NCBI GenBank assembly: GCA_014584575.1
Contig: JACTMP010000045.1
Coordinates: forward strand, 1-64,000
Length of the DNA stretch: 64,000 nucleotides
Direction: 5' to 3'
From: Chloroflexota bacterium
GTDB taxonomy: Bacteria > Chloroflexota > Anaerolineae > Promineifilales > Promineifilaceae
Position 1 is the stretch's first letter. Each line of letters begins with the position of its first letter. The notes under the pieces are model-generated. The model was not told where the DNA came from, searched no databases, and was given only the letters and a program-made list of their open reading frames with translations. Made by a program: the position numbers and the translations under genes. Positions 31,418 to 41,794 of this stretch are shown piece after piece.

Positions 31418-32814
31418 GTCCTTACATCCGTCACCCGCCCGGTTACGGCCGTAGCCGCCGCCGTGAGAGGGCTGGCGAGAAAGGTACGGCCGCCTTTGCC
31501 TTGCCGCCCTTCAAAATTGCGGTTACTGGTGCTGACCGCGTACTGACCCGGCTGTAACTGGTCGCCATTCATGGCAATACACATCGAGCAGCCCGCTTCC
31601 CGCCATTCCGCGCCCGCTTCCTTGAAGATGCGGTCCAGCCCTTCCGCTTCCGCTTGCTTCTTCACATCCTGCGAACCGGGTACCACCATGACGCGCACCC
31701 CGGCGGCCACTTTGCGACCCTGAATGATGGTGGCCGCCTGCCGCAAATCAGAGATGCGGCTGTTGGTGCAGGAGCCGATGAAGACTACATCCACCGGTTT
31801 GCCCAGCAGCGGCTGGCCCGGCTGCAAATCCATGTAGGCCAGCGCCTTTTCCACCGTCTGCCGTTCGCTCAGGTCGGGGATGTCCATGGGGTCGGGGACG
31901 ACGGCCGTAATCTTCATACCCAGTCCCGGATTCGTGCCATAGGTGATCATCGGTTCCAGGTCATTCACGTCCAGGTCAATAGATTTGTCGAATGTGGCCC
32001 CGTCATCGGTTGCCAATGCCCGCCAACCAGTCACGGCCTCATCCCAGGCTCCGTTTTGCGGCGCGTGCGGCCGTCCTGCCAGATAGTCAAAGGTGACATC
32101 ATCGGGCGCAACCAGACCGGCACGCGCCCCACCTTCAATGCTCATGTTGCAGATGGTCATGCGCTGCTCCATCGTCAGCCCACGAATCGCTTCGCCGCGA
32201 TACTCAAAGACATGCCCGGTGCCGCCGCCAATACCGATTTTGGAGAGCAGCAGCAGGATGATGTCTTTGGAGGCCACACCGGCGGGCAAACGGCCGACCA
32301 CATTCACCGCATACGTCTTCGGCTTCGTTTGCAGCAGGCATTGGGTGGCCAGCACATGCTCCACTTCCGACGTGCCAATGCCAAAGGCCAACGCGCCAAA
32401 CGCGCCGTGGGTGGCCGTGTGGCTGTCGCCGCAGACGATGGTCATGCCCGGCTGCGTCAGCCCCAGTTCCGGGCCAATCACATGCACAATGCCCCGGTTG
32501 GGGCTGTCCATGCCAAATAGCTGGATGCCAAAGTCGCGGCAGTTTTGTTCCAACGTGGCAATCTGTTTGGCGGCGATGGCATCGCTGATGGGCACGCCGA
32601 TGGGCGTGGTGGGGATACTGTGATCCATGGTGGCGATGGTTTGCGACGGCCGTCGCACCCTCAACCCCCGTTCCCGCAGCCCCGTAAACGCCTGCGGCGA
32701 CGTGACCTCGTGAATCAGGTGCAGGTCAATATACAGCACCGCCGGGCTGCCCTCCTCCTCCGCCACCACATGGTTTTCCCAAATTTTGTCAATAATCGTC
32801 TTTGGTGTGCTCAT
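31411..32814 (-). CDS. leuC: 3-isopropylmalate dehydratase large subunit
   Basis: 467 residues, standard for bacterial LeuC. Aconitase-family features: [12 protein letters not shown] start, [42 protein letters not shown] (in part), and the three 4Fe-4S cysteines in [14 protein letters not shown] and GCSMCIAMN. Forms the heterodimer with LeuD. ATG at 32814 lies one base after the stop of the GNAT gene, so the two are tightly coupled. Confidence 0.97.
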   Translation of the reverse strand: MSTPKTIIDKIWENHVVAEEEGSPAVLYIDLHLIHEVTSPQAFTGLRERGLRVRRPSQTIATMDHSIPTTPIGVPISDAIAAKQIATLEQNCRDFGIQLFGMDSPNRGIVHVIGPELGLTQPGMTIVCGDSHTATHGAFGALAFGIGTSEVEHVLATQCLLQTKPKTYAVNVVGRLPAGVASKDIILLLLSKIGIGGGTGHVFEYRGEAIRGLTMEQRMTICNMSIEGGARAGLVAPDDVTFDYLAGRPHAPQNGAWDEAVTGWRALATDDGATFDKSIDLDVNDLEPMITYGTNPGLGMKITAVVPDPMDIPDLSERQTVEKALAYMDLQPGQPLLGKPVDVVFIGSCTNSRISDLRQAATIIQGRKVAAGVRVMVVPGSQDVKKQAEAEGLDRIFKEAGAEWREAGCSMCIAMNGDQLQPGQYAVSTSNRNFEGRQGKGGRTFLASPLTAAATAVTGRVTDVRTL

Positions 32815-32815
32815 G

Positions 32816-33277
32816 TTAATTTTTGTCCTCTAAAAGTTGATAAACGAATTCGCAATTGTCCGGATATGAACAGATTCCGCCGGTAGCCTCGTAAAGTCGT
32901 TTGGCCGCCACGTTGTCATTTTCAGTACCCACCCACATATCTTCTACACCATCTTCCCGGCAGAGAGTTTTGAGAAGATTAACCAACTGTTTGCCAACCC
33001 CCTGCTGCCTGTAAGTCGCCGCCACCTCAATTTCAAAGATATACACCATTGAGGCGTCACAAGAGAGCGCGGGCATTCTGTACGCGGTTAAAAATCCGAC
33101 GGGGATATTGCCATCCATTGCCGCTATTTGATAAACGCTATCTTGAGCCAGCAAACGTTGCAGATGGTCAAGGCCCGGTTCACGGCCGTCGCGTTCACTT
33201 TCCGGTATCAAATCACGCACAATTTGCAGGGCCAATGGCTCATCTCCGGGTTGCAAACGGCGAACTTCAATGTTCAT
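32816..33277 (-). CDS. GNAT N-acetyltransferase (AAC(3)-I-like)
   Basis: 153 residues. The acetyl-CoA loop is [15 protein letters not shown] (about 92-106) after [11 protein letters not shown], with [11 protein letters not shown] near the C-terminus. Overall layout resembles the aminoglycoside 3-N-acetyltransferase I group, but substrate cannot be assigned. AGGAAGAGATC precedes the ATG at 33277. It sits directly before leuC although no role in leucine synthesis is expected. Confidence 0.87.
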   Translation of the reverse strand: MNIEVRRLQPGDEPLALQIVRDLIPESERDGREPGLDHLQRLLAQDSVYQIAAMDGNIPVGFLTAYRMPALSCDASMVYIFEIEVAATYRQQGVGKQLVNLLKTLCREDGVEDMWVGTENDNVAAKRLYEATGGICSYPDNCEFVYQLLEDKN

Positions 33278-33320
33278 CTGATCTCTTCCTGATAGTGAGT
33301 GGCTATCTTAAACCTATCTC

Positions 33321-33401
33321 TCAATCTTCCGTTCCCGGTTTGACACCGGCAAACACGCCCAGTTCAAAATACTTCAGATAACAATCCACGTGTATAAAGC
33401 C
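33321..33401 (-). pseudogene. Fragment of a SAM methyltransferase 3' end
   Basis: 27 codons reading GFIHVDCYLKYFELGVFAG then VKPGTED and a stop; nearly identical to the end of the intact methyltransferase at 35042 (GFIHVDCYLKYFELAVFAG...). Nothing before it matches. The fragment lies between the hydrolase and GNAT genes. Confidence 0.85.
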
Positions 33402-33421
33402 TATTTCGCACGGCCGTTGCC

Positions 33422-34438
33422 CTATTGGCACTCAATATGGGTGATGATTCTCTCCGTCAATACCTGCGTATCTTGTATTGGAAAAACATGACCCACGCCC
33501 TCAAGCCACCAGCCCTCTGCGCCGGGAATCACTTCTACCAGTTTCCGGCCATGCGCGATGGGGATTACCTGGTCGGCCGTGCCATGAATAACAAATGTCG
33601 GTACGTTGAGTGTACCCAGTCCATCGTAGCGTGAGCCGGAAACAGTCACGGCCGTTAGATGTTGAAACGCGCCACGCACGTTAATACCCCTTCGTTTTCG
33701 TCGATCATACAAAACGACTTCGGCAATCTCCTTAATATCCAAACCATCATATCCCAGCCCCACCACCTGTTTAGCAATGCGTTCCTTGATCAGATTTCTC
33801 TCGCCACCCATGAGGCGGTACTTTAATAACGGGATACCCTTGACCGCAGATTCAAGAAAATAACGGGATGATAAACCGGGGATATCCGGATCGCCGACAT
33901 AACCGGATGTCATCATTAAAGTGAGCGAGGCCACCCGGTGAGGATGATTGATTGCCACTTCCTGCGCGATCATGCCACCCAATGAGAGACCGACAAGATG
34001 CGCCTTTTGAATCTCGTTCACATCCAGCTCCGCCATCGCATCGCCGGCCATATCCACAACCGAATAGGGGTTCTTTCGATCCCAATCTTTAACCCAATCA
34101 GACATTCCCGTGCTGCGGTGGTCGTAGCGAATAGTCCGATAGCCCGCGTCCACGAAAGCCTGCACAAATTTTGGCGGCCACATCAAGGCATCCGCCCCAC
34201 TGCCCACGATGAGCAGCACGGTTCCTTTAGGCGTTTCTTCCGGGAGAATGCTTTCATACCAGATATTTAATCCGCCGGACAAAACTAACCCCGTTTCGCC
34301 GACAATGAGTTCCGGTAGTTCACTTTTTAGAACCTCATCAATCACGGCATCCGTTTCAGGTGGTAATTTTGGCCCCGAAACGAAGACATAGATCAAAAGG
34401 AGTCCGAATAGGAGTAGGATGGCAAAAACAACAGTCAT
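33422..34438 (-). CDS. Membrane-anchored alpha/beta hydrolase
   Basis: 338 residues. An N-terminal hydrophobic segment (VVFAILLLFGLLLIYVFV, 3-20) anchors the protein. The alpha/beta-hydrolase triad is intact: nucleophile in GLSLGG (about 158), acid in VIHGTADQVIP (about 290), histidine in GVGHVF (about 318); RYDHRSTGMS is the typical oxyanion-side stretch. Substrate unknown. The ATG at 34438 overlaps (ATGA) a second tiny remnant reading FAGVKPK-stop, so the gene seems inserted into a methyltransferase tail. Confidence 0.9.
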   Translation of the reverse strand: MTVVFAILLLFGLLLIYVFVSGPKLPPETDAVIDEVLKSELPELIVGETGLVLSGGLNIWYESILPEETPKGTVLLIVGSGADALMWPPKFVQAFVDAGYRTIRYDHRSTGMSDWVKDWDRKNPYSVVDMAGDAMAELDVNEIQKAHLVGLSLGGMIAQEVAINHPHRVASLTLMMTSGYVGDPDIPGLSSRYFLESAVKGIPLLKYRLMGGERNLIKERIAKQVVGLGYDGLDIKEIAEVVLYDRRKRRGINVRGAFQHLTAVTVSGSRYDGLGTLNVPTFVIHGTADQVIPIAHGRKLVEVIPGAEGWWLEGVGHVFPIQDTQVLTERIITHIECQ

Positions 34439-34461
34439 TTGGGCTTCACACCGGCAAACCT

Positions 34462-34806
34462 TTACTTTGGCATGTTTTGTTGCAACACGGCAATCGTCGC
34501 GGTCAGAATGGTTTTGAAGGCATCATCCTTCAAGATGGCAATACGTTTGACGATTAAACTACTGTTGGCCGTGAACAACTTGAGCGGACGGGCAAAACTG
34601 ACCGTGTTTAATGTGCCTTTGCTCAATTCAGCGTTTGTTAGTTGTACGGCCGTAGGGTCAATATAGGCATTGCTGGTAATCTGGCATAACAGCCAGTCAC
34701 CCTGACCTGTATCCGCCAACACAACAGCCGGGCGCAGTTTGGCAGCGGACAGGTCTGAAAAAGGAAAGGGAATCACAACGACGGAAGCTGGGCTAAGTGT
34801 GACCAC
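34462..34806 (-). CDS. MazF/PemK-like toxin
   Basis: 114 residues: VVVIPFPFSDLSAAKLRPAVVLAD and LLCQITSNAYIDPTAVQLTNAEL are the PemK/MazF endoribonuclease pattern. Start is a GTG at 34806, overlapping the antitoxin gene by 34 bases, the usual coupling in such modules. Expected to cleave mRNA unless bound by the antitoxin. One octamer lies within it. Confidence 0.9.
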   Translation of the reverse strand: MVTLSPASVVVIPFPFSDLSAAKLRPAVVLADTGQGDWLLCQITSNAYIDPTAVQLTNAELSKGTLNTVSFARPLKLFTANSSLIVKRIAILKDDAFKTILTATIAVLQQNMPK

Positions 34807-35000
34807 GCCTCATCCTCCTCCGGCCGTTCCCAATCCCGTGCCAGTGCAACTTCGCTTAACAGAGCCAGATTGATCTGATCCTCGGCAGGCTCTTCGTCGA
34901 GAATAGTGATGATTACCTGGCGTGAAACGGGCAACTTGACTGGCTCAAGAATTCTTACCTTTCCGTTTTGGTCAATGATCCCTCTAAATGTTTGGAGCAT
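34773..35000 (-). CDS. Antitoxin partner of the MazF-like toxin
   Basis: 75 residues: GIIDQNGKVRILEPVKLPVSRQVIITILDEE forms an AbrB-like/DUF2281-type N-terminal strand region, and ALARDWERPEEDEAWSHL the acidic toxin-binding tail. GGAGAG precedes the ATG at 35000. Encoded immediately before and overlapping the toxin. Confidence 0.87.
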   Translation of the reverse strand: MLQTFRGIIDQNGKVRILEPVKLPVSRQVIITILDEEPAEDQINLALLSEVALARDWERPEEDEAWSHLAQLPSL

Positions 35001-35041
35001 CGTTCACTCTCCTTTGGGCAAATTATACATGACCTGCTCAT

Positions 35042-35806
35042 TTACATGCCTTTTGGTTTCACGCCAGCAAAGACCGCCAGTTCAAAATACTTCAAATAAC
35101 AATCCACGTGGATGAAGCCGATGTCCCGCAGCCAATCGCATTGGGTTTCTACGGCCGTCAGCTTATTTGCTGCTTTATCCGGCCGGTTATACAACTCGTG
35201 GGCGATCTGTTCGCGGGGTTGGCCGTTGCCGTTTTGCCGGTGGTAGGCCACCATCGCATCCACAAAGACCTCCTCAAACAACATCTCCCCCCACTTCGAG
35301 CGGGAAGCGACGTGCTCCACGTTCACAAAGATGCCACCCGGCGTGAGCAGGTCATACAGTTCGGCGTAGAGTTCGCGTTTACGGCCGTCCGGCTGATGAT
35401 GAATCGAATACCCAGAAACGATCACATCGAATTGACAATTATCAATTGACAATTGCCAATTGGCCTGTCCATAATCCACTTCCACCAGCCGCACCCGCTC
35501 CCCATACCCGGCCAATCGCTTTTGCGCGGCCGCCAGCATGGGCGTGGAAAAGTCGGCAAAGATGCCCCGCGCCGCCGGGTATTGATCCAGCACCGCCTGC
35601 CCCAAAATGCCATCACCACATCCCAGGTCAAGCACCAAGTCAACCTCTTCTTGCGACCAACGAATTAGCCGCAGCATCGTCTCAATTTGCGTCTGCGCCA
35701 GCGGAATCGCACCGCGTACCCCGTTCAGGTAGCTGTTTGCCAGTTCGCCGCCCTGCCAGACGGTGTCATTGACGGTATCACCTAACACATTTTGCGTAAT
35801 GGTCAT
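35042..35806 (-). CDS. Class I SAM-dependent methyltransferase with an in-frame repeat insertion
   Basis: 254 residues. VDLVLDLGCGDGILGQAVL is the SAM-binding loop, followed by GIFADFSTPMLAAAQKRL, FDVIVSGYSIHH and LLTPGGIFVNVEH, a complete Rossmann methyltransferase. Between VEVDYGQANW and FDVIVSG the residues QLSIDNCQ are encoded by the AATTGTC short repeat also found between genes at 9023-9060, so a repeat has spread into a surface loop without breaking the frame. Two partial copies of its 3' end lie at 33321 and about 34438. Substrate unknown. Confidence 0.9.
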   Translation of the reverse strand: MTITQNVLGDTVNDTVWQGGELANSYLNGVRGAIPLAQTQIETMLRLIRWSQEEVDLVLDLGCGDGILGQAVLDQYPAARGIFADFSTPMLAAAQKRLAGYGERVRLVEVDYGQANWQLSIDNCQFDVIVSGYSIHHQPDGRKRELYAELYDLLTPGGIFVNVEHVASRSKWGEMLFEEVFVDAMVAYHRQNGNGQPREQIAHELYNRPDKAANKLTAVETQCDWLRDIGFIHVDCYLKYFELAVFAGVKPKGM

Positions 35807-35837
35807 ATTTCTATATGTAGGTCCAAATTTTGGGAAA

Positions 35838-35925
35838 GTGTCATTCCGAGGAGTCTTCGACGAGGAATCCCTATGGCGTCTTTATGTGGGATTCCTCACT
35901 CCGAAGACTCCGTTCGGAATGACAC
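35838..35925. repeat. Hairpin repeat family A, copy 3
   Basis: GTGTCATTCCG...CGGAATGACAC with internal GAGTCTTCG/CGAAGACTC and GGAATCCC/GGGATTCC arms; central spacer differs from other copies. Confidence 0.85.
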
Positions 35926-35972
35926 ATGGCCTGGAATTTGGATTCTATGCAATCTCTTGATCTTCCAATCTC

Positions 35973-36518
35973 TCAATCTCTCAACAGCTTCGTCGGCAGG
36001 CCGTCAATGCTTACCTGGTTCTTTTCCACCCAATACTTTTGCAGACCATCCTCGCCCCGGTTTTCGGCCCATTCGGTCAGCAACGGCCGTTCCCCCGCAT
36101 ATTCGTAGTACGGCACGGCAAACCCACACGAAGTTTGCACCGATTCCACCTCCATGAGGATGATGTTCCGGTTGCCCACCGAATCTGGGAACAGGGGGGC
36201 GTATTCATCCCATTCCGCGTCGCGCCGATGAACGGCACGGCCGTGTCCATATAACCTGAGTATCAACGGCTTCTCTGTAAACGAGCAGAACATGATGGTG
36301 AGGCGACTATTAACCAGCAAATGGGCCGCCGTCTCATTGCCCGACCCCGTCAGGTTCATAAACGCCACCCGGCTCGCACCCAACACCCGGAATGTATCCA
36401 TCCCTTTGGGGCTGAGGTTGATACGGCCGTCACCAGTCCCACTCGCCACAAAAAAGAGGTGCTGCTCTTTGATGAAAGCCGTCAATTTGTCATTGAGAGA
36501 ATCGTAAAATTGAGCCAT
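35973..36518 (-). CDS. Pyridoxamine 5'-phosphate oxidase-family protein
   Basis: 181 residues of the split-barrel flavin-binding family: FFVASGTGDGRINLSPKGMDTFRVL, VAFMNLTGSGNETAAHLL, RLTIMFCSF and LYGHGRAV. Such short PNPOx-like proteins bind FMN, F420 or haem; true vitamin B6 oxidation is unlikely. The final residues LLRD and stop come from an intergenic repeat. It lies between leuA and the methyltransferase inside the branched-chain cluster. Confidence 0.88.
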   Translation of the reverse strand: MAQFYDSLNDKLTAFIKEQHLFFVASGTGDGRINLSPKGMDTFRVLGASRVAFMNLTGSGNETAAHLLVNSRLTIMFCSFTEKPLILRLYGHGRAVHRRDAEWDEYAPLFPDSVGNRNIILMEVESVQTSCGFAVPYYEYAGERPLLTEWAENRGEDGLQKYWVEKNQVSIDGLPTKLLRD

Positions 36519-36528
36519 TTCTTCAAGA

Positions 36529-36598
36529 AGAGATTAAGAGATTGGGAGATTAGGAGATTTGTTTCGCTCAATCTCCTAATCTCCCAATCTCCCAATCA
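36529..36598. repeat. Family D inverted repeat tract
   Basis: AGATTGGGAGATTAGGAGATT and AATCTCCTAATCTCCCAATCT form a near-perfect long hairpin between leuA and the PNPOx-like gene. Confidence 0.8.
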
Positions 36599-36604
36599 CC
36601 GTAT

Positions 36605-38221
36605 TTACCTCTCCACCACGCTCACCTCTTCCTCCCGCGCCGCCAGCATCTTGTTCAGGGCGCTCAGGTAGGCGCGGGCCGAGGCCACCACAATGTCCGT
36701 GCTGGCCCCATGCCCACTAAACGAGCGGATAAACGCCTGGTTCGTCTGCGGATTGAGGCCATATTCCCGCTCCCCATTCTCCGGCTGAATGCGAATCGTC
36801 GCTTCCGCCTGGGCATCTAAACCTTCCGTCACCGCGTTAATGGTGAACTCCATCAGCCGGTTGCGCACCCCAATGATGCGGTTGATCGCCTGGTACGCGG
36901 CATCCACCGGCCCCGTGCCCAGCGCCGCATCCCGGTGCTGCTCACCATCCGGCCCCACCAGGCAGACGGACGCCGTGGGAATGCTGTGATCGCCGCAGGA
37001 AATTTGAATCTGTTCCAGCTTCCAGATTTCCGGCGGTTGGAACACCTCGTCAGCGATAATCGCCTGAATGTCCGCATCCGTGACCACCTTTTTCTTGTCT
37101 GCCAGCCGCTTGAACCGTTTGAACGCCGCGTCCAATTCCTCTTTGTCCAGGTCGGTGTAGCCCAGTTCTTCAATGCGGGTGCGGAAGGCGTGACGGCCGC
37201 TATGTTTGCCCAACACCAGCTTCGACGCATTCAGCCCCACCGTTTCCGGCCGCATAATTTCATACGTTTGCTGGTTTTTGAGCATCCCGTCCTGGTGAAT
37301 ACCGGCCTCATGGGCAAAAGCATTCGCGCCGACGATAGCCTTGTTTGGCTGCACCACCATGCCGGTGTAGGCGCTGACCATGCGGCTGGTTTTGGTGATC
37401 TGGGCGGTGTCAATGTTCGTCTGCACGCTAAAGTTCTGCGGCCGTGTCTGAATGGCCATCACCACCTCTTCCAACGAGGTATTGCCGGCCCGCTCGCCGA
37501 TGCCATTAACGGTCACTTCCACCTGGCGCGCCCCATTTTGTACGCCAGCCAGCGTGTTGGCCGTGGCCAGCCCCAGGTCATCGTGGCAATGCACCGACCA
37601 GATCACCTTGTCCGCGCCGGGCGTGTTTTCGCGCAAATAGCGGATCAACCGGCCAAACTCTTCCGGCGTGGTGTAGCCCACCGTGTCGGGAATGTTCAGG
37701 GTGGTTGCGCCCGCCTGGATCGCCTGGCTCAACACCTGCACCAGAAAGTCAGGGTCAGAACGCCCGGCGTCTTCGGGCGAAAATTCCACATCCGCACAGA
37801 GCGAGCGGGCAAAGCTCACGGCCGTGATCACCTGCTCCACGCACTCCTCCCGGTCAATCTTCAATTTGTGTTTCAGATGGATGTCGCTGGTGGCCAGGAA
37901 GGTGTGGATGCGATGGCGGGGGGCTACTTTCACGGCGTCATATGCCCGCTGGATGTCGTCTTTGTTGGCGCGAGCGAGACCGGCGATGGTCATGGGTTGG
38001 CCGGATTTACGGCCGTCGGTAAGCGGCCCCACCTCCTCCGCAATCCGCCGCACCGCCTCAAAGTCACCCGGCGAAGCGATAGGGAACCCCGCCTCGCAGA
38101 TGTCCACGCCCAACCGTGACAACTGCCGGGCAATCTCCAACTTCTCCTCCACATTCAGCGTCGCCCCCGGCGACTGCTCACCATCCCGCAGCGTCGTATC
38201 AAAAACCAGCACCGTATCCAT
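36605..38221 (-). CDS. leuA: 2-isopropylmalate synthase
   Basis: 538 residues. [25 protein letters not shown] at the N-terminus, the [14 protein letters not shown] metal site, [14 protein letters not shown] and [12 protein letters not shown] are type 1 LeuA signatures; the C-terminal LeuA allosteric domain (about 390-520) includes [13 protein letters not shown] and [20 protein letters not shown]. Catalyses the first committed leucine step. ATG at 38221; part of the minus-strand cluster after ilvC. Confidence 0.97.
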   Translation of the reverse strand: MDTVLVFDTTLRDGEQSPGATLNVEEKLEIARQLSRLGVDICEAGFPIASPGDFEAVRRIAEEVGPLTDGRKSGQPMTIAGLARANKDDIQRAYDAVKVAPRHRIHTFLATSDIHLKHKLKIDREECVEQVITAVSFARSLCADVEFSPEDAGRSDPDFLVQVLSQAIQAGATTLNIPDTVGYTTPEEFGRLIRYLRENTPGADKVIWSVHCHDDLGLATANTLAGVQNGARQVEVTVNGIGERAGNTSLEEVVMAIQTRPQNFSVQTNIDTAQITKTSRMVSAYTGMVVQPNKAIVGANAFAHEAGIHQDGMLKNQQTYEIMRPETVGLNASKLVLGKHSGRHAFRTRIEELGYTDLDKEELDAAFKRFKRLADKKKVVTDADIQAIIADEVFQPPEIWKLEQIQISCGDHSIPTASVCLVGPDGEQHRDAALGTGPVDAAYQAINRIIGVRNRLMEFTINAVTEGLDAQAEATIRIQPENGEREYGLNPQTNQAFIRSFSGHGASTDIVVASARAYLSALNKMLAAREEEVSVVER

Positions 38222-38242
38222 GCGCCCATCTCCTTCGGAGAG

Positions 38243-38310
38243 GTGTCATGTGTCAAGTGTCATGTGTCAAGTCTCTTAATACCTGACACCTGACACATGA
38301 TACATGACAC
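38243..38310. repeat. TGTCATGTGTCAAG repeat tract
   Basis: Two TGTCATGTGTCAAG units followed by GACACCTGACACATGATACATGACA, forming a hairpin between ilvC and leuA. Confidence 0.8.
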
Positions 38311-38318
38311 TCAATCAC

Positions 38319-39323
38319 TCACTCAATCTCCACCGGCTGCAACCAGGGCATCATCTGCCGCAGTTCTTTACCCACCTGTTCAATTTGCGAACTGCGGGCT
38401 TCGGTGCGGCGTTGTTCAAACCAGGGACGGCCGTTCACATTCTCATCAATCCATCCCTCGGCATACGCGCCGGTTTGGATGTCCGCCAGAATTTGTTTCA
38501 TCGCCCGCCGCGTCTCGTCGGTGACGATTTTGGGGCCGCCGGTATAGTCGCCGTGTTCGGCCGTGTCGCTGACGCTGTAGCGCATGTAGCTCAACCCGCC
38601 GCGATAAAACAGGTCAACGATCAATTTCAGTTCGTGCAAACATTCAAAATAGGCGATCTCCGGCTGGTAGCCCGCTTCTACCAGTGTATTGAAGCCCGCC
38701 TCCACCAACGCCGCCACGCCGCCACACAACACCACCTGCTCGCCAAACAAGTCCGTCTCCGTCTCCTCGGCAAAGGTCGTTTCAATGACCCCGGCGCGGG
38801 TGCAGCCCAACCCTTTGGCATAAGCCAGGGCAAACTGTTTCGCCTGCCCCGAATAATCCTGATGCACGGCCAACAGCGCCGGTGTGCCCACCCCTTCCAC
38901 AAACACCTCGCGCACCCGGTGCCCCGGCGCTTTGGGGGCGATCATGCTCACGTCCACATTCGCGGGGGGTACAATCTGGGCAAAACGGATGTTGAAACCG
39001 TGCCCAAACATCAGCGTCTTGCCCGCCGTCAGGTGCGGCTCGATGGACTCTTTGTACACCGCCCCCTGCGTGGTGTCCGGCAGCAGCACCATGATCACAT
39101 CCGCCTCGGCGCAGGCGTCGGCCACGTTTTTCACCGTCAGCCCGTCCGCTTCGGCCTTCGCCCAGGACTTGCTGCCGGGGTAAAGCCCCACGCGCACATC
39201 CGCGCCGGAATCGCGCAGGTTCAGCGCATGGGCGTGTCCCTGGCTGCCATACCCCAATACCGCAATTTTCTTGCCATCCAGCAAGCCCAAATCTGCATCC
39301 TTGTCGTAATAAATGTTTGCCAC
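38319..39323 (-). CDS. ilvC: Ketol-acid reductoisomerase (class I)
   Basis: 334 residues, the class I length. NADPH-binding [19 protein letters not shown] near residue 25, [20 protein letters not shown], and the metal-binding [30 protein letters not shown] region (in part) are intact. Performs the second step of valine/isoleucine synthesis on acetolactate. AGGAGAAC precedes the ATG at 39323. Confidence 0.97.
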   Translation of the reverse strand: MANIYYDKDADLGLLDGKKIAVLGYGSQGHAHALNLRDSGADVRVGLYPGSKSWAKAEADGLTVKNVADACAEADVIMVLLPDTTQGAVYKESIEPHLTAGKTLMFGHGFNIRFAQIVPPANVDVSMIAPKAPGHRVREVFVEGVGTPALLAVHQDYSGQAKQFALAYAKGLGCTRAGVIETTFAEETETDLFGEQVVLCGGVAALVEAGFNTLVEAGYQPEIAYFECLHELKLIVDLFYRGGLSYMRYSVSDTAEHGDYTGGPKIVTDETRRAMKQILADIQTGAYAEGWIDENVNGRPWFEQRRTEARSSQIEQVGKELRQMMPWLQPVEIE

Positions 39324-39342
39324 TCTCTGTTCTCCTAAATTT

Positions 39343-39428
39343 CGTAATCCGTTATCGGTAATCCGTTATCCGTAATCCGTGACCCGTGATCCGACTTTGG
39401 ATTACGGGTTACGATTTACGGATTACGG
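39343..39428. repeat. CGTAATCCGTTATC repeat tract
   Basis: Repeated CGTAATCCGTTATC and GTGACCCGTGATCC units followed by complements (GGATTACGGGTTACG). It separates ilvN from ilvC and ends at the ilvN stop. Confidence 0.8.
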
Positions 39429-39980
39429 TCAATGATGTCCATTCCCATACACCGGCACGGCCGTGTCCACCACCCCAGTCTGTGAAGCCGCGCCGCGCAC
39501 CATGGCTACCCGGCCCGTGCGCACCATCTCGATGATGCCAAAGTTACCCAGCAGTTCGATCAGCGAATTGACCTGATTCTCCTTGCCCACAATCTGGATG
39601 ATGAGCGAATCCAGAGTCACATCCACAATCTGGGCGCGAAAAATATCCACCAACTGCATCACCTCGGCCCGCTCTTCGCTGGTGGCCTGCACCTTAATCA
39701 ACGCCAGTTCGCGCATCACCGGGTCGTTATAGGTCACGTCCTCAATGCGCGTCACGTTGATCAGCTTGTCCAACTGCGTGCGCACCTGGCGCATATCCCG
39801 GTCGGTGCCCCGCGCCACAAAGGTCATGCGGCTGATGCCCGGCGTCTCGCTGTGCCCGACCGCCAGACTTTCGATATTAAAATTGCGCCGGCCGAACAGC
39901 CCCGCCACCCGGTTCAACACCCCCGGTTTATCTTCCATCCAGGCAATTAATGTGTGTCGTTTTATCCCATTTTCTGTCAT
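39429..39980 (-). CDS. ilvN: Acetolactate synthase small (regulatory) subunit
   Basis: 183 residues. [35 protein letters not shown] is the ACT domain opening, then TEIPGISRMT-like ([14 protein letters not shown]) and a second ALS_ss_C half ([30 protein letters not shown], in part). Confers valine feedback on IlvB. The ATG at 39980 (MTENGIK) has GGGAGAAG upstream; the longer frame to 40019 reads into a hairpin repeat and is rejected. Confidence 0.95.
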   Translation of the reverse strand: MTENGIKRHTLIAWMEDKPGVLNRVAGLFGRRNFNIESLAVGHSETPGISRMTFVARGTDRDMRQVRTQLDKLINVTRIEDVTYNDPVMRELALIKVQATSEERAEVMQLVDIFRAQIVDVTLDSLIIQIVGKENQVNSLIELLGNFGIIEMVRTGRVAMVRGAASQTGVVDTAVPVYGNGHH

Positions 39981-39993
39981 TTTTCTTCTCCCT

Positions 39994-40048
39994 GTTTGTA
40001 GTAGGCGATTTATCGCCATTTGACGGCGATAAATCGCCTACTACAAAC
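39994..40048. repeat. Hairpin repeat family C, between ilvB and ilvN
   Basis: Perfect 24-bp arms (beginning GTTTGTAGTAGGCGATTTAT) with a 7-base loop. A near-identical copy lies on the other side of ilvB at 41795. Confidence 0.9.
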
Positions 40049-40052
40049 GCAC

Positions 40053-41774
40053 TTACTCTTCACTCCGAAACGCCGGCGCCGGCCGCCGGATCATGTCCGC
40101 ATTGCTCTTGCCGGGGGCTACCATCGGGTAGACGTTGGTAAACTCTTCCACCTGGAAATCCAGCAGGTAGGGGCCGTCGTGCGCTTGCGCTTCTTGGATG
40201 GCGTCATACGCCTCTTCGCGGCGCGTCACCGAACGGCCACGAATGCCATAGGCCTCGGCAATCTTCACAAAGTCGGGGTTAAACAGCGGCGTCCCGGAGT
40301 GGCGTTTGTTGTAGAACACGTCTTGCCACTGGCGCACCATGCCCAGATAACCATTGTTGATGATGGCAATTTTGATGGGCAGCCGCTCCTGCACCACTGT
40401 AGAGAGTTCCATCATGGTCATCTGGAAGCCGCCGTCGCCGGCTACCACCCAGATTTCCTGGTCAGGGTTGCCCATCTGCGCGCCAATGGCCGCGGGCAGG
40501 GCGTAGCCCATCGTGCCCAGGCCGCCGCTGGTGAGCAGGCTGCGCCGCCGGTTGTGGTGGTAATACTGCGCCTCCCACATCTGGTGCTGGCCGACATCGG
40601 TGACAACGGTGGCCCGGCCGTTGCCCTCCCCCGTCGCGTGCCACAAACTGCGCATCACATAGGGGGCCACCAGTTCATCCGACTCTTGCTGCAAAATGTC
40701 GCGGTAGCTCGTTTCCGATTTCCACTCGGCGATCTGCTCCAGCCAGGCGGGGTGTTCGTTCGCTTCCACCTGCGGCAGCAGTGCCCGCAGCGCCAGCAGC
40801 GCGTCGCCGATGACGGCCGTGTCTATGGTGATATTTTTGCCCATCTCCGCCGGGTCAATGTCCACGTGGATGATTTTGGCTTTGGGGGCAAAGGTATCAA
40901 ACGCGCCCGTCAGCCGGTCGTCCAGCCGCGCCCCCACCGCCAGCAGCACGTCACACTCCTGCAAGGCATAGTTGCAATAGGCCTCGCCGTGCATCCCGCC
41001 CCAACTGATGGAGAGGGGGTGCGTGGCCGGGAAGGTGCCAATGCCCAACAGGCTGGTAGCCACCGGGATGTTGGCCTTTTCGGCCAGTTGGCGCAGTTCG
41101 GCTTCGGCGCGGGCGATGGAGACGCCTTGCCCGGCGACGATGACCGGCCGTTGGGCTTCATTGACGAGTTTGGCAGCGCGGGTGACGGCCGTAGCATCTG
41201 GCGTATTCAAATTGGGGTTATACCCCGGCAGGTTCACTTTGGTGGGGTAGGTGAAGGGCATGGACGCTTGCAAGGCATCTTTACATACGTCTACCAGCAC
41301 CGGCCCCGGCCGGCCGGTGCGGGCAATGTAAAACGCCTCTTTGAGGGCATCGGGCAGGTCGCGGATATTGGTGATCAGGTAATTGTGTTTGGTGACGGGC
41401 AGCGTCACCCCCTGAATGTCCGCCTCCTGGAAACCGTCCCGCCCCAACAATGAGGTGGGCACCTGCCCGGTGATGGCTACGATGGGCGTGGAGTCCATAT
41501 AGGCTGTCGCCAGCCCCGTCACCAGGTTGGTGGCCCCGGGGCCGGATGTCGCCATGCAGACGCCCACCCGCCCGGTGGAACGGGCGTAGCCATCGGCCAT
41601 GTGTGACGCGCCTTGTTCGTGCGTCACCAATACGTGATGGATGGGGTATTCATATTTTGCCAGATCATCATAGGCGGGCAGGATAGCCCCACCGGGCAGG
41701 CCAAACACCACTTCCACGCCTTCGGCGAGCAGGCTTTCCCAGATGATCTGTCCGCCAGTTTTCATTTCGCTCAT
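40053..41774 (-). CDS. ilvB: Acetolactate synthase large (catalytic) subunit
   Basis: 573 residues. Thiamine-diphosphate enzyme: [16 protein letters not shown] with the catalytic glutamate in [21 protein letters not shown] (in part), [15 protein letters not shown], and the ThDP/Mg motif [16 protein letters not shown]...IINN. Condenses two pyruvates, or pyruvate with 2-oxobutyrate, to acetohydroxy acids. First structural gene of the minus-strand cluster; GGAGAG lies six bases before the ATG. Preceded by a leader peptide and attenuator (41851-42000). Confidence 0.97.
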   Translation of the reverse strand: MSEMKTGGQIIWESLLAEGVEVVFGLPGGAILPAYDDLAKYEYPIHHVLVTHEQGASHMADGYARSTGRVGVCMATSGPGATNLVTGLATAYMDSTPIVAITGQVPTSLLGRDGFQEADIQGVTLPVTKHNYLITNIRDLPDALKEAFYIARTGRPGPVLVDVCKDALQASMPFTYPTKVNLPGYNPNLNTPDATAVTRAAKLVNEAQRPVIVAGQGVSIARAEAELRQLAEKANIPVATSLLGIGTFPATHPLSISWGGMHGEAYCNYALQECDVLLAVGARLDDRLTGAFDTFAPKAKIIHVDIDPAEMGKNITIDTAVIGDALLALRALLPQVEANEHPAWLEQIAEWKSETSYRDILQQESDELVAPYVMRSLWHATGEGNGRATVVTDVGQHQMWEAQYYHHNRRRSLLTSGGLGTMGYALPAAIGAQMGNPDQEIWVVAGDGGFQMTMMELSTVVQERLPIKIAIINNGYLGMVRQWQDVFYNKRHSGTPLFNPDFVKIAEAYGIRGRSVTRREEAYDAIQEAQAHDGPYLLDFQVEEFTNVYPMVAPGKSNADMIRRPAPAFRSEE

Positions 41775-41794
41775 GGAATCTCTCCTTCTGTCGT

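Noticed and set aside
38304-39338. 344-codon plus-strand frame opposite ilvC
   Set aside because: It is the complement of a full, motif-rich ilvC gene and its translation has no family features; a by-product of high GC.
40020-41453. 477-codon plus-strand frame opposite ilvB
   Set aside because: Antisense to a complete ilvB; composition is His/Gln/Val/Gly-rich as expected of an antisense frame.
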